Assembly (NCBI RefSeq): GCF_032716425.1
Contig: NZ_CP090419.1
Coordinates: 1,552,001 to 1,616,000 of the forward strand
Reading direction: 5' to 3'
Source of the DNA: Pseudoalteromonas sp. N1230-9
GTDB taxonomy: Bacteria; Pseudomonadota; Gammaproteobacteria; Enterobacterales; Alteromonadaceae
Length of the DNA: 64,000 nucleotides
Positions within the stretch are counted from its first letter, which is position 1. Every line of letters starts with the position of its first letter. The notes beneath the pieces are model-generated. The model was not told the origin of the DNA and did not search any database. It saw only the letters and a list, made by a program, of their open reading frames with translations. Shown here one piece after another: positions 41,170-51,425 of this stretch. Position numbers and translations under genes: made by a program.

Positions 41170-41578
41170 CGTTAAATTAACGTTTTAACTCAGCATAACT
41201 TATTAATGCTATTCGAGTGTGTTGAATTAATTTTTAATGCGAAATTCTTTACCAATTTTTTACTGTCCTAAAAAATACAACTAAAAATCCACTGTGGTGC
41301 ATAAAATAGCTGGCTTGTCACAAGTTGGTGCAACAAGTTTTTTGGTATGACCAATTAACATTCCCTGTGTTGAATCAAGAGTAATCGTTTTTCTACCTAT
41401 CTTGATCACAAGTAAGTATTAGCTTTTACAGTCAGGCCCCAGTTTGGGGGCTAAAAGTAAGACAATTTTGTTTCATTCACATTTTCTTACCCAGCTTTGA
41501 TAATAAATAAATATTAATCAGTAGCTTAACTATTTTTGCTGTAAATTATTTGTTAAATTTAAATTGCATGAACTAGTC

Positions 41579-41592
41579 TGAATACGTATGCA
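41579..41592. promoter_or_regulatory. LacI-type operator (ATACGTAT class)
   Basis: TGAATACGTATGCA, one mismatch from the perfect palindrome, 132 bp upstream of the TonB receptor ATG. Confidence 0.75.
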
Positions 41593-41723
41593 TAAATTTG
41601 TTAAGAAAATAAGCTGAGCGTTAATATTCATCTCGACAACAAAATCAGTCAGCGAATAACAGCTTTTCTGAAACAGATAACTGCATCACGTTGGCATTAC
41701 AATTTGGGTAATGGGAAAACATT

Positions 41724-44513
41724 ATGTCTATGTTCAAACCAAGTATATTAACTCTGGCTCTTACAGCCGCAGGTTTAAATAGTTTTGTAGCGTATGCCGC
41801 AGAAGAAGACCAAAAATCAAAAAATGATAACGTTGAGGTTATCGAAGTAAAAGGTTTTCGTGGCAGTGTTGTAGAATCTATTAATACGAAACGCTTCACA
41901 CCTGAAGTCGTTGAGTCAATCTCAGCAGAAGATATCGGTAAGTTACCTGATTCATCAATCGCAGAATCAATCGCGCGTCTTCCGGGTTTAACAGCACAGC
42001 GTCTAGACGGACGTGCAAGCCGTGTAAGTGTGCGTGGTTTTAGCGAAAACGAAAGTGCTACAACCTTTAACGGTCGCGAACAGGTGTCAATTGGTGACAA
42101 CCGTGGCGTTGAATTTGACCTTTACCCATCGGAAATCATGAGCGGTGTAACTGTATATAAAACACCGAGTGCAGGTATTGAAGCAGAGGGTATTGCTGGC
42201 GTAATTGACATGCAAACTGTAAAACCTTTAAGTAAAGGTGAACAAGTTATCATGTTCAACGGTCAATATGAGCAAACAGGCTTTGATAAATTAAACCCAG
42301 ACGGCGACGATAAAGGGTTCCGTGGCACAGTTTCTTATATTGATCAGTTCGCGGATGACACCATCGGTGTTGCATTTGCTTACAATACGATGAGCTCTCC
42401 AAACCAAGAGAAGCGTTGGAACTCATGGGGCTACCCAGAATTTACTGGCGAAGATGGTAATACCTACTCTATCTTAGGTGGTGCTAAGCCGTTTGTTCGC
42501 TCATCTACACTTGAACGTGATACAGCCATGTTCGTGTTAGAAGCAGCACCGAATGATCGTCTAAATATGACATTCGATGCATTGTATGTTGATTTTTCGG
42601 ATGAAAAAATCCTACGAGGTATCGAAGTTCCATTTGCATGGGGTCAAGGTTCAATCGACCCTAGTTCAGCTGTTGTTGACGCAGACTCAGGCTTTATCAC
42701 CAGTGCTGTTACACAAGGTCAACGCGTTGTAGTGCGTAATGACTACGAAGAGCGTAACGCTGAGCTAACTCAATTTGGTTTTAACACTAAGTACGATATC
42801 AGTGATGACTGGTCAGTCGAGTTTGACGCTAGTCGCTCTGAAGTTGAACGTCAAATTTGGAGTATCGAAAGCTACTCAGGTACAGGTCGTGGCGATGCAA
42901 ATGGCATTGCAGATGATATTGGTTATGTATTTGACGGTGGTAACACAGGGGCACAATTCAGCCATAACCTTGATTACAGTGATTACGATTTAATTCAACT
43001 AGGTGGTCCATTATCATGGGGGGCAAGTGCTGCACTGAATGATAAATATGGTTTAACCGGTACAGCATACGAGAATACCGCACAAGATGGCTTTATCAAT
43101 GCGCCAGAAATCAATGATGAACTAAGCACATTGAAGCTTGCTGCAAGCAAAGTCCTTGATAACGCATATATCAGCCGCGTGTCATTCGGTGTGTCATATC
43201 GTGACCGTGAGAAGAGCAAACTGTCTGAAGGTTACTTCATGACGTTAAAAGACTTCTCACTTTCAAACCCTGGTATGTTATCAATCCCAGAGCAATACCG
43301 CTTAGGTACGGCGAGCCTTGACTTCATTGGTATGGGCAATATGGTTGCTTATGATACTAATGCTTTAGTGAATGATGGCTACTACAGCTTACTTCAAGAA
43401 AGCTTAACTGACTCAAAGCACAAGACACAATCATGGACAGTTCAAGAGGAAGTAACAGCATTCTTTGCTCAAGCTGATATTAACGCTGAGCTTGGCTCAA
43501 TCCCTGTAACAGGTAACATTGGTGTGCGTTATGTTAAAACTGAGCAGTCTTCTCAAGGTTTTGCAGCCAATACTGTAGATGGCTTAGTTGTCGTTACACC
43601 AACAGATATTAGCCATGACTACAGTCATTTCTTACCAAGCTTGAACTTATCATTTGCCATTGATGATGAGCAAACTGTACGTTTCGGCGCTGCGAAAACG
43701 ATTTCTCGTGCCCGCCTAGACGAAATGAATGCATCTATAAGTGCATCATATAACCAGCAACCGGATGAAAATGGAAACTACTGGAGTGTCTCAGGTGGTA
43801 ACCCAGAGCTTGAGCCTAAAGAAGCAACAGGCTTTGACTTAAGCTACGAAAACTACTTCCATGAAGAAGGTTATTTTGCCGCTGCATTTTTCTATAAAGA
43901 TATCACGCAGTGGATCTTTGATGGTACTTATGAAATTGATATGAGCGGTGTTGCTGATCCATCAACAGGTGAGATTCCACCAACTTCAACGGGTACCGGC
44001 TCTGGTAAAGTAAATGGCGGTTCTGGTGACCTTTGGGGTTATGAGCTTTCGTTAACACTACCGTTTACTATGTTTAGTGATTCACTTGATGGCTTTGGTT
44101 TAATCGCAAGTCATACAGGTGTTGAGCAAGATATTACAGACCAAAACGGTAATGAATATGAGCTACCAGGTCTATCTGACCAAATCGATAGCTTAACAGT
44201 TTATTTTGAGCGTAACGGTTTCCAAGCGCGTACTAGCATGCGTAAGCGTAGCGACTTTAAAGGTGATGTATACGGTTTAGGCTTTGCAACTACACAAGTC
44301 GATATTAAAGGCGAAACAATTTGGGATGCACAAATTGGTTACGACTTTAGTGAAGGTGGCGTAGAGAGTCTTGACGGTTTATCTGTTACTTTCCAAGTTC
44401 AGAACATCACTGAAGAGCCGTTCACATCACTACAAGGTGATAACTCACTTCAAGTACGTGACTACCAAGACTACGGTCGTACATTCTTGTTAGGCTTCAG
44501 CTACAAGCTGTAA
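41724..44513 (+). CDS. TonB-dependent outer-membrane receptor for maltodextrins
   Basis: 929-residue outer-membrane transporter. A signal peptide of about 25 residues ends AYA. A TonB box-like VEVIEVKGFRGSV comes near 37-49, then the plug domain (PEVVESISAEDIGKLPDSSIAESIARLPGL in outline; RVSVRGF; GIAGVIDMQT) at about 50-185, then a 22-strand barrel ending LGFSYKL with a C-terminal hydrophobic residue. It belongs to the large Alteromonadales/Xanthomonas carbohydrate-receptor group (TIGR01782-like). Context (amylases, glucoamylase) points to maltodextrins. An operator lies upstream and a terminator downstream. Confidence 0.88.
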   Translation: MSMFKPSILTLALTAAGLNSFVAYAAEEDQKSKNDNVEVIEVKGFRGSVVESINTKRFTPEVVESISAEDIGKLPDSSIAESIARLPGLTAQRLDGRASRVSVRGFSENESATTFNGREQVSIGDNRGVEFDLYPSEIMSGVTVYKTPSAGIEAEGIAGVIDMQTVKPLSKGEQVIMFNGQYEQTGFDKLNPDGDDKGFRGTVSYIDQFADDTIGVAFAYNTMSSPNQEKRWNSWGYPEFTGEDGNTYSILGGAKPFVRSSTLERDTAMFVLEAAPNDRLNMTFDALYVDFSDEKILRGIEVPFAWGQGSIDPSSAVVDADSGFITSAVTQGQRVVVRNDYEERNAELTQFGFNTKYDISDDWSVEFDASRSEVERQIWSIESYSGTGRGDANGIADDIGYVFDGGNTGAQFSHNLDYSDYDLIQLGGPLSWGASAALNDKYGLTGTAYENTAQDGFINAPEINDELSTLKLAASKVLDNAYISRVSFGVSYRDREKSKLSEGYFMTLKDFSLSNPGMLSIPEQYRLGTASLDFIGMGNMVAYDTNALVNDGYYSLLQESLTDSKHKTQSWTVQEEVTAFFAQADINAELGSIPVTGNIGVRYVKTEQSSQGFAANTVDGLVVVTPTDISHDYSHFLPSLNLSFAIDDEQTVRFGAAKTISRARLDEMNASISASYNQQPDENGNYWSVSGGNPELEPKEATGFDLSYENYFHEEGYFAAAFFYKDITQWIFDGTYEIDMSGVADPSTGEIPPTSTGTGSGKVNGGSGDLWGYELSLTLPFTMFSDSLDGFGLIASHTGVEQDITDQNGNEYELPGLSDQIDSLTVYFERNGFQARTSMRKRSDFKGDVYGLGFATTQVDIKGETIWDAQIGYDFSEGGVESLDGLSVTFQVQNITEEPFTSLQGDNSLQVRDYQDYGRTFLLGFSYKL

Positions 44514-44537
44514 TAAGCTAATACAGTGATAGAAATT

Positions 44538-44569
44538 GCCCTTGTGATTTGTTTTACAAGGGCTTTTTT
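44538..44569 (+). terminator. Terminator or attenuator after the TonB receptor
   Basis: GCCCTTGT / ACAAGGGC stem, 10-nt loop, then TTTTTTA. It separates the receptor from the halogenase; read-through could set lower expression of downstream genes, as no operator is seen before the halogenase. Confidence 0.85.
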
Positions 44570-44617
44570 ATATCAGTGAGCTACACTCAATGAATTGAAA
44601 TTGGTGTTAGGTGTACT

Positions 44618-46114
44618 ATGGAATCAAAAAAAATAACCAAGGTCGTAATCGCCGGTGGTGGCACAGCAGGGTGGATAACTGCTGCATTACTCAATAAAGT
44701 GCTGGGCAAAGTGCTTGATATCACGCTAGTAGAGTCAGCAGAAATTGGTACTGTTGGTGTAGGTGAAGCAAGCATTCCACCCATCTTGCATCTAAATGGT
44801 GCCCTAGGCATTTCTGAAAAAGAATTTATTAAGGCTACTGGTGCAACGATTAAGCTAGGCATCGAGTTTGAAAATTGGCGCAGCCAAGGTCACAGCTACA
44901 TGCACGCCTTTGGTGATATAGGTAAAGACTTTCCGTTTTGTGAGTTTTATCATTTTTGGTTAAAAGCACATCACGCTAATAATGCACCTGACTTTTGGGA
45001 TTTTTCACTTAACTATCAAGCTGCCAAAGCACATAAATTTGCCCACCTTAAACACATTCCTAACACCCAGTTAGCGGGCTTACATTATGCTTACCATTTT
45101 GATGCCACTCGATATGGCGAATTCTTAAAAGAATTAGCGCAATCACGGGGCGTTAAACGTATTGAAGGCAAAATTGAATCGGTTAATCAATGTCACCAAA
45201 GCGGGCATATTCGCTCTTTGCTACTTAAAAATGGCGAGCAAATAGATGGCGACTTATTTATTGATTGCACAGGTTTACGTGCTTTATTAATAGAACAAAC
45301 CCTTAATACTGGCTTTGAAGATTGGTCACACTGGTTACCATGTGATAGCGCGATTGCGGTGCAAAGTGATTCAGCTTCTGATGCAATTCCTTATACGCGT
45401 TCAATTGCAAGAGAGTCAGGCTGGCAGTGGCAAATTCCATTACAGCATCGTGTAGGCAACGGACTTGTGTACTCTTCTCGTTTCTTATCAGACGAAACGG
45501 CAAAACAACAGCTTTTGAATAACTTACCGGCTAAACCACTAACAGAGCCGCGTGTTATTAAATTTAAGACAGGCCGCCGTTTAAAACAGTGGCATAAAAA
45601 TGTGGTATCGGTTGGCTTATCGAGTGGTTTTTTAGAGCCATTAGAATCGACCAGTATTCACTTAATTCAAAGTGCAGCCATTCGTTTAATTAAGTTTTTT
45701 CCTCATCAAGGTATTAAGCCAAGCCTTGTGGATGAATTTAATCAACAAAGCAAAACAGAATTTGAGCGAATTCGTGACTTTATTATTCTTCATTACAAGC
45801 TTACTGAGCGTGAAGACAGTGCGTTTTGGCGTTTTTGTAAAGGCATGGATATTCCAAGCAGTCTTAAAAAGAAAATTGAGCTATTTAAAACCAGCGGCAA
45901 ACTCATAAGAGAAGACGATGAATTATTTGCCGAAATTGCATGGCAGCAAGTAATGATAGGGCAAGGGCTTATTGCAGAAGATCACCATCCATTAACTGAT
46001 GCGTTATCCGATGAGCAATTAAATGAGCTATTTAGTAATTTAAAAACCTTGATTAATAGCACTGTCGAGCAGCTGCCGACCCACAGTCAATTTTTAGAAA
46101 AAGTACAAAATTAA
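44618..46114 (+). CDS. Flavin-dependent tryptophan-halogenase-family protein
   Basis: 498-residue FAD-dependent halogenase. The N-terminal FAD site is GGGTAGW (13-19). The halogenase lysine is K79 in [12 protein letters not shown], the same number as PrnA K79. The family signature WxWxIP is W269-P274 (GWQWQIP), and the Glu of GFLEPLEST is E343 (PrnA E346). All hallmarks of an active enzyme are present. Halogenases of this type occur next to TonB receptors in many marine and plant bacteria and may act on indoles; the true substrate is unknown. It lies 104 bp after the receptor and 2 bp before the next GH13 gene. Confidence 0.87.
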   Translation: MESKKITKVVIAGGGTAGWITAALLNKVLGKVLDITLVESAEIGTVGVGEASIPPILHLNGALGISEKEFIKATGATIKLGIEFENWRSQGHSYMHAFGDIGKDFPFCEFYHFWLKAHHANNAPDFWDFSLNYQAAKAHKFAHLKHIPNTQLAGLHYAYHFDATRYGEFLKELAQSRGVKRIEGKIESVNQCHQSGHIRSLLLKNGEQIDGDLFIDCTGLRALLIEQTLNTGFEDWSHWLPCDSAIAVQSDSASDAIPYTRSIARESGWQWQIPLQHRVGNGLVYSSRFLSDETAKQQLLNNLPAKPLTEPRVIKFKTGRRLKQWHKNVVSVGLSSGFLEPLESTSIHLIQSAAIRLIKFFPHQGIKPSLVDEFNQQSKTEFERIRDFIILHYKLTEREDSAFWRFCKGMDIPSSLKKKIELFKTSGKLIREDDELFAEIAWQQVMIGQGLIAEDHHPLTDALSDEQLNELFSNLKTLINSTVEQLPTHSQFLEKVQN

Positions 46115-46116
46115 TT

Positions 46117-47967
46117 ATGAAAACAACACAGACATTTTTAGCGCTTACAACCGCATTTACACTTTTTAACTCGACAGCAAGTTTTGCAATTACCGCGTCA
46201 CCAGAAAACTGGTGGGTGGGCATGCAAAACAACTCGTTACAAGTCATGCTTTACGATAACAATATTGCTAACAAAACCTGGCAAATGGTGCCTTACAAAG
46301 GCATTGAGTTTAAAGGGGTTACAACAACGAATAACCCTAACTACGCGTTTTTAGATTTAACCATTAGTGATAATGCAAAGGCGGGAACACTGACTTTTAA
46401 AGCTGAAGATGGCACTAGATTTACTTACCCTTTAAATGCCCGTGATAAGCAAAGTGCTAATCGACAAGGTTTTACAAATAAAGACACGCTTTATTTAATC
46501 AACCCTGATCGCTTTGTAAATGGTGATCCGAGTAATGACAGCGTTTCTGGTATGCAGGAGGCTGCAAACCCAAGCTTTAAAGGTGGCCGTCATGGCGGTG
46601 ATATCCAAGGAATTATTAACAGCCTAGATTATCTTGAGGACTTAGGTGTAACGCAACTTTGGCTAACGCCAGTGCTTGAAAATGACATGCCAAGTTATTC
46701 GTATCATGGTTATGCTATTACTGACTTTTACAAAGTTGATCCGCGTATGGGCAGTAATGCGCTTTATAAAACCTTATCAGCAAAAGCGAAAGAGCATGGT
46801 ATTGGTTTAGTGATGGACATGGTACTTAACCACTTTGGTTCATCGCATCAGTGGATTACTGATATGCCAACAGCTGATTGGGTTAACTTTGATGGCAAGT
46901 TTGAAAACGGTAAAAATGCCACAACTCACGCTAGACAAACAATTCAAGACCCTCACGCGAGCCAATACGACAAACGTCAATTTAATGATGGTTGGTTTGT
47001 TGAGTCGATGCCTGATCTAAACCAGCGCCAGCCGTTACTATCAACGTATTTGATTCAAAATGCCATCTGGTGGATTGAATACGCCAATTTAAGCGGCATT
47101 CGTGTTGATACCTACTCATACTCAGATAAAGCGTTTCTAGCCGATTGGACTAAAGCGATTATGACCGAGTATCCAAGCTTTAATATTGTTGGCGAAGAGT
47201 GGACAACAAACCCCGCAATTGCTTCTTATTGGCAGCGCGGCAAAGTCAATCAAGATGGTTATACCTCTGATTTGCCAAGTGTGATGGACTTTTCATTACA
47301 AGAGGCGTTGATCCAAGCACTTAACGAAGAAGAAAGCTGGAATACTGGGTGGGTAAAAGTATATCAATCGCTGGCGAATGACTTTTTATATGCCGAGACA
47401 GATAACATTTTAGTGTTTGCTGATAACCATGACATGAGCCGTGTATACACTGAGCTTGGGCAAGACTTAGCAAAAACGAAACTGGCCATGACGCTGCTAT
47501 TAACGACTCGCGGTATTCCACAAATTTATTACGGCACTGAGCTTTTGCTTGATAACACGCCAAGTAATGATCACGGTGATATTCGTATTGACTTCCCTGG
47601 TGGCTTTAAAGGTCAAAAAGCAAATGCTTTCACAGGTAAGGGGCTTTCAGCTGATCAGCAAGAGATGTTAGCTAGCATGAAAAAACTGCTTAAGCTGCGC
47701 CAAGAAAAGCCAGCGCTAAGCGAAGGTCGTTTAATGCATTTTTCGCCAAAGCAAGGCGTTTACAGCTATGTGAGAGAGCATAATGGCCAAACTGTATTGG
47801 TTGTTCTGAACAAAAACCAACAAGCCATTGATTGGGATTTAAGCTACATGCAAGAAGTGCTGAAAGGCAATAATAAAGGGCGCGATTTAATCAGCGAAAA
47901 GGGCGTTGATCTTGCTACGCCAATCCGCTTAAAAGCTATGCAAGCACGCTTAATCGAGCTTGAATAA
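46117..47967 (+). CDS. Exported GH13 cyclomaltodextrinase/neopullulanase-like enzyme
   Basis: 616-residue GH13 enzyme with a signal peptide of about 24 residues (ends ASFA). Residues about 27-110 form an N-terminal beta-sandwich of the cyclomaltodextrinase type. The catalytic barrel (about 115-520) has nucleophile D331 (GIRVDTYSY), acid/base E360 (NIVGEEWTT) and D439 (FADNHDMSR); LYLINPDRFVNGDPSND and GGRHGGDIQGI are typical of this subgroup. Likely periplasmic hydrolysis of cyclic or branched maltodextrins. Only 2 bp separate it from the halogenase stop, so they share a transcript. Confidence 0.88.
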   Translation: MKTTQTFLALTTAFTLFNSTASFAITASPENWWVGMQNNSLQVMLYDNNIANKTWQMVPYKGIEFKGVTTTNNPNYAFLDLTISDNAKAGTLTFKAEDGTRFTYPLNARDKQSANRQGFTNKDTLYLINPDRFVNGDPSNDSVSGMQEAANPSFKGGRHGGDIQGIINSLDYLEDLGVTQLWLTPVLENDMPSYSYHGYAITDFYKVDPRMGSNALYKTLSAKAKEHGIGLVMDMVLNHFGSSHQWITDMPTADWVNFDGKFENGKNATTHARQTIQDPHASQYDKRQFNDGWFVESMPDLNQRQPLLSTYLIQNAIWWIEYANLSGIRVDTYSYSDKAFLADWTKAIMTEYPSFNIVGEEWTTNPAIASYWQRGKVNQDGYTSDLPSVMDFSLQEALIQALNEEESWNTGWVKVYQSLANDFLYAETDNILVFADNHDMSRVYTELGQDLAKTKLAMTLLLTTRGIPQIYYGTELLLDNTPSNDHGDIRIDFPGGFKGQKANAFTGKGLSADQQEMLASMKKLLKLRQEKPALSEGRLMHFSPKQGVYSYVREHNGQTVLVVLNKNQQAIDWDLSYMQEVLKGNNKGRDLISEKGVDLATPIRLKAMQARLIELE

Positions 47968-47982
47968 TTGCAACTAATAGGC

Positions 47983-47996
47983 TGAATACGTATGCA
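47983..47996. promoter_or_regulatory. LacI-type operator (ATACGTAT class)
   Basis: TGAATACGTATGCA, identical to the copy at 41579. It is 62 bp upstream of the next GH13 lipoprotein gene and followed by a half site CCGTATGCA at 48005-48013. It suggests a second regulated promoter for amylase-MFS-glucoamylase. Confidence 0.75.
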
Positions 47997-48058
47997 TTTA
48001 CTGTCCGTATGCAGCCCTTAACATTAGTATGAACTGATATTTACAGAAAAATGAAGTA

Positions 48059-49939
48059 ATGATGACAACATATAAAATAACCGCGTTAGTCGTGGCATCG
48101 GTACTAGGTTTAACTGCCTGTGGTAACGATGCACCAGCAGAGCAGAACACACAAAAAACGCAATCTGAATCTAGCCAAGCCGCTATCTCTAAGCCTGTGG
48201 TATATCAAGTATTCACTCGATTATTTGGTAATACAAACACCACAAATAAACCCTGGGGCACATTAGAAGAAAATGGGGTAGGCAAATTCGCTGATTTTAA
48301 TGATGCAGCATTACAAGGCATTAAAGAGCTAGGTACAACGCATGTTTGGTATACAGGTGTGCCGCGTCATGCTTTAGTAACTGACTATACAGAATACGGT
48401 TTGTCACAAGATGACCCTGATGTTGTAAAAGGGCGTGCAGGCTCGCCGTATGCGGTGAAAGATTATTACGATGTTAATCCTGATTTAGCAATTAACCCTG
48501 AGCGTCGCTTAGAAGAGTTTGTAGAGCTAATCAATCGCACTCATGAGCACGGTATGAAAGTTGTTATTGATATTGTGCCAAACCACGTAGCGCGTAACTA
48601 CGAATCGGTTGCCAAACCAGCAGGCATTAAAGATTTTGGCGCTGATGATGACACGACAAAAACTTATGCGCGCGATAATAATTTTTATTACGTAACAGGG
48701 CAGTCATTTCAAGTTCCCATCAGTGATAGCTATCAAGTCTTAGGTGGTAACCCGCATCCACTTGCTGATAATCAGTTTGCTGAAACACCAGCAAAATGGA
48801 CGGGCAATGGGGCACGTGCCGCTAAACCTGACATCAATGATTGGTACGAAACAGTTAAAATCAATTACGGTGTGAAACCAGATGGTAGTTATGATTTCCC
48901 GACGCTACCTGCTGATTACGCTAATAAAGATTACCGTGCGCACTACGCATTTTGGCAAGATAAAGGCCTGCCAAATAGCTGGTATAAATTCCGCGATATC
49001 GCGCTTTATTGGTTAGATAAAGGTGTTGATGGTTTCCGTTATGATATGGCCGAGATGGTGCCTGTTGAGTTTTGGAGCTTTTTAAACTCATCGATCAAGA
49101 TGCAAAAAAGCGATGCCTTTATTCTAGCCGAGGTTTATAACCCAACGCTTTACCGTCCTTATATCCAGCAAGGTAAGATGGATTATCTGTACGACAAAGT
49201 CGGTTTTTACGACACGGTTAAAGCTGTGATGCAAGGTAAGCAACCTGCGAATACTATTTTCGATATTCAAAGCCAAGTGGCTGATATTGAAGAGCACATG
49301 CTGCACTTTTTAGAAAACCATGATGAGCAACGCATTGCTAGCCCGGATTTCGCGGATAGCAGTGAAAAAGGCAAGCCAGCTATGGTGGTGTCTACCTTAA
49401 TGTCGCGCTCGCCAACCTTACTCTATTTTGGTCAGGCAGTTGGTGAAGATGGTTCTGAAGATGGTGGTTTTGGCGACCCAACGCGTACCAGCATTTTCGA
49501 TTATATGGGTGTACCTGCACATCAAGCATGGATGAATAATGGTAAATTCGATGGCGGTGCGCTTTCAAAAGAGCAAGCTGACCTTCGCGCTTACTACACT
49601 AAGTTAATGTCCTTAAACACGCTTCCTGCCATTGTCGGCGGTGACATGCACGCTATTAAATTAACTGGCTCAGAGCAAGTCATTGCCTTTACGCGCAAGC
49701 TAGGTCAACAGCTGGTGCTTGTGGTAAGTAATTTTTCAGAAAACCCACAAAATGTTGAGCTTACTCTTAATCAAGCGTTGTTACCTAAGCTTAACCACAG
49801 TGATTTAACGTTTACTGATAACCTAGAAAATCATGCCGACATTGTGATTTCTGAGGCAACAACGAATGCGTCAATTCAATTACAACTGAATGGCTTGAGC
49901 AGTGCAGTATTTACCTTAAAGGCTGACAATGAACAATAA
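48059..49939 (+). CDS. GH13 alpha-amylase-family lipoprotein
   Basis: 626-residue lipoprotein; lipobox LTAC gives Cys at about residue 21. GH13 barrel with nucleophile D329 (GVDGFRYDMAEM), acid/base E358 (ILAEVYNP) and D422 (FLENHDEQR); VIDIVPNH is conserved region I. The long insertion after it (about residues 180-260, with PKWTGNGARAAKPDIND-like segments) fits bacteroidal/marine alpha-amylases. Membrane-anchored periplasmic or surface digestion of maltodextrins is likely. The 3' end overlaps the MFS gene by 11 bp. A second in-frame ATG lies right behind the first. Confidence 0.86.
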   Translation: MMTTYKITALVVASVLGLTACGNDAPAEQNTQKTQSESSQAAISKPVVYQVFTRLFGNTNTTNKPWGTLEENGVGKFADFNDAALQGIKELGTTHVWYTGVPRHALVTDYTEYGLSQDDPDVVKGRAGSPYAVKDYYDVNPDLAINPERRLEEFVELINRTHEHGMKVVIDIVPNHVARNYESVAKPAGIKDFGADDDTTKTYARDNNFYYVTGQSFQVPISDSYQVLGGNPHPLADNQFAETPAKWTGNGARAAKPDINDWYETVKINYGVKPDGSYDFPTLPADYANKDYRAHYAFWQDKGLPNSWYKFRDIALYWLDKGVDGFRYDMAEMVPVEFWSFLNSSIKMQKSDAFILAEVYNPTLYRPYIQQGKMDYLYDKVGFYDTVKAVMQGKQPANTIFDIQSQVADIEEHMLHFLENHDEQRIASPDFADSSEKGKPAMVVSTLMSRSPTLLYFGQAVGEDGSEDGGFGDPTRTSIFDYMGVPAHQAWMNNGKFDGGALSKEQADLRAYYTKLMSLNTLPAIVGGDMHAIKLTGSEQVIAFTRKLGQQLVLVVSNFSENPQNVELTLNQALLPKLNHSDLTFTDNLENHADIVISEATTNASIQLQLNGLSSAVFTLKADNEQ

Positions 49940-51413
49940 CAAACCAACACTAAGCTTTTGGCAAATATGGAATATGTGCTTTGGATTCCTTGGCATCCAA
50001 TTTGGCTTTGCATTACAAAACGGTAATGTAAGCCGTATTTTTCAAACTCTAGGTGCGAATGTAGACGACATTCCAATCCTCTGGGTTGCTGCACCGCTGA
50101 CAGGTCTTATCGTGCAACCAATTATTGGTTATTGGAGCGATAAAACATGGAATAAGTTGGGTCGTCGTCGTCCGTTCTTTTTCTATGGGGCTATTTTAAC
50201 GACGTTATCGTTATTCATTATGCCTAACTCACCAAGCCTTTGGATTGCAGCGGGTATGTTATGGATCATGGATGCGTCAATTAACGTGACTATGGAGCCT
50301 TTCCGTGCCCTTGTGAGCGATAACCTACCAAAAAAACAACGTGCAACGGGTTATGCAATGCAAAGCTTCTTCATTGGTGTTGGCGCGGTTGTCGCGTCTG
50401 CTTTGCCCTGGATGATGACTAACTGGTTCGATATTGCCAATACGGCACCTGCTGGGCAAATTCCTGACTCTGTGAAATTTTCGTTTTACTTTGGTGCCGT
50501 TGTGTTACTCGTTGCTGTTTTTTGGACGGTATTTACCACCAAAGAATATTCACCCCAAGAGCTTGAAAGCTTTCATGAACAAGAGCAGAGCGATGACTCA
50601 AAAGATGTTCAACAAAATGTGAATTTTAATAAAGGCGCTGTAATCTTTACGGTTCTTGGTCTTTTAGTGCTTGGTATTGTTACGGGTCTTTCTCTTGAAA
50701 AAGAGCTTTATTTGCTTGCTGGTGGTTTGATTAGCTTTGGTGTTATTCAATTTATTGCTGGTGCTTTAAAAGCTAAAAACGCAACCAGTGGTGGCTTTTA
50801 TCAAGTTGTGAATGATGTATTCACAATGCCTGAGGCAATGAAGCAATTGGCTTGGGTGCAATTTTTTAGCTGGTTCTCATTGTTTGCAATGTGGATTTAT
50901 ACCACCTCAGCGGTAACTAGTTTCCACTATGGCAGCAGTGACACAAGCTCACTTGCTTACAATAACGGTGCGGACTGGGTTGGCGTATTATTTGCCGCTT
51001 ACAATGGTTTTGCTGCCATTGCTGCAATGTGTATCCCGATCATCGTAAAAAAAGTGGGGCTTAAAATGGCCCATGCTATCAATCTTGTGCTAGGTGCATT
51101 AGGGCTGCTCAGCTTTATTATTATCAAAGATCCAAGTTTACTTATCTGGCCGATGATTGGGGTAGGTTTCGCTTGGGCATCAATTCTATCTTTACCGTAC
51201 GCAATGTTAAGTACCTCAGTGCCAAGTAAGAAAATGGGTGTGTACATGGGGATTTTTAACTTCTTTATTGTTATTCCGCAGCTTTTAGCGGCAAGCGTAT
51301 TAGGCCTAATTTTACGCCACTTTTTTGATAATCAACCGATTTATGCGTTAGTGCTAGGTGCAGTGTCATTCGTACTAGCAGCAATTGCTGTACTGCGCGT
51401 TAAGCAACAATAA
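49929..51413 (+). CDS. MFS (SLC45/GPH-like) maltose or sugar symporter
   Basis: 494-residue inner-membrane transporter with about twelve helices. MCFGFLGIQFGFALQNGN is the helix 1 signature of SLC45-type maltose/sucrose:H+ symporters, and GYWSDKTWNKLGRRRPFFF is the MFS cytoplasmic loop 2-3 motif (D...GRRRP). A charged, Gln-rich loop near residues 215-235 separates the two halves. Placed between amylase (11-bp overlap) and glucoamylase (12-bp gap), it probably carries maltose or glucose into the cytoplasm. Confidence 0.87.
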   Translation: MNNNKPTLSFWQIWNMCFGFLGIQFGFALQNGNVSRIFQTLGANVDDIPILWVAAPLTGLIVQPIIGYWSDKTWNKLGRRRPFFFYGAILTTLSLFIMPNSPSLWIAAGMLWIMDASINVTMEPFRALVSDNLPKKQRATGYAMQSFFIGVGAVVASALPWMMTNWFDIANTAPAGQIPDSVKFSFYFGAVVLLVAVFWTVFTTKEYSPQELESFHEQEQSDDSKDVQQNVNFNKGAVIFTVLGLLVLGIVTGLSLEKELYLLAGGLISFGVIQFIAGALKAKNATSGGFYQVVNDVFTMPEAMKQLAWVQFFSWFSLFAMWIYTTSAVTSFHYGSSDTSSLAYNNGADWVGVLFAAYNGFAAIAAMCIPIIVKKVGLKMAHAINLVLGALGLLSFIIIKDPSLLIWPMIGVGFAWASILSLPYAMLSTSVPSKKMGVYMGIFNFFIVIPQLLAASVLGLILRHFFDNQPIYALVLGAVSFVLAAIAVLRVKQQ

Positions 51414-51425
51414 TAAGGACACACA

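Larger units (their letters stand above)
41050..41723. other. Divergent control region of the starch locus
   Basis: 674 bp without a gene. Holds two copies of the 14-bp palindrome TGMATACGTATGCA (41156-41169 and 41579-41592), an adjoining palindrome ACGTTAA-A-TTAACGT (41169-41183) and a degenerate half site GCATACGT near 41123-41130. The rest is AT-rich. Promoters for the glucosidase (minus) and TonB receptor (plus) must lie here. Confidence 0.75.

Noticed and set aside
41432..41460. GCCCC...GGGGC mini-hairpin in the starch control region
   Set aside because: Stem of only five pairs with no T-run; too weak to call an attenuator.
44618..46114. Natural-product gene cluster suggested by a halogenase
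   Set aside because: No NRPS, PKS, tryptophan-oxidase or transporter genes nearby; all neighbours are carbohydrate genes.
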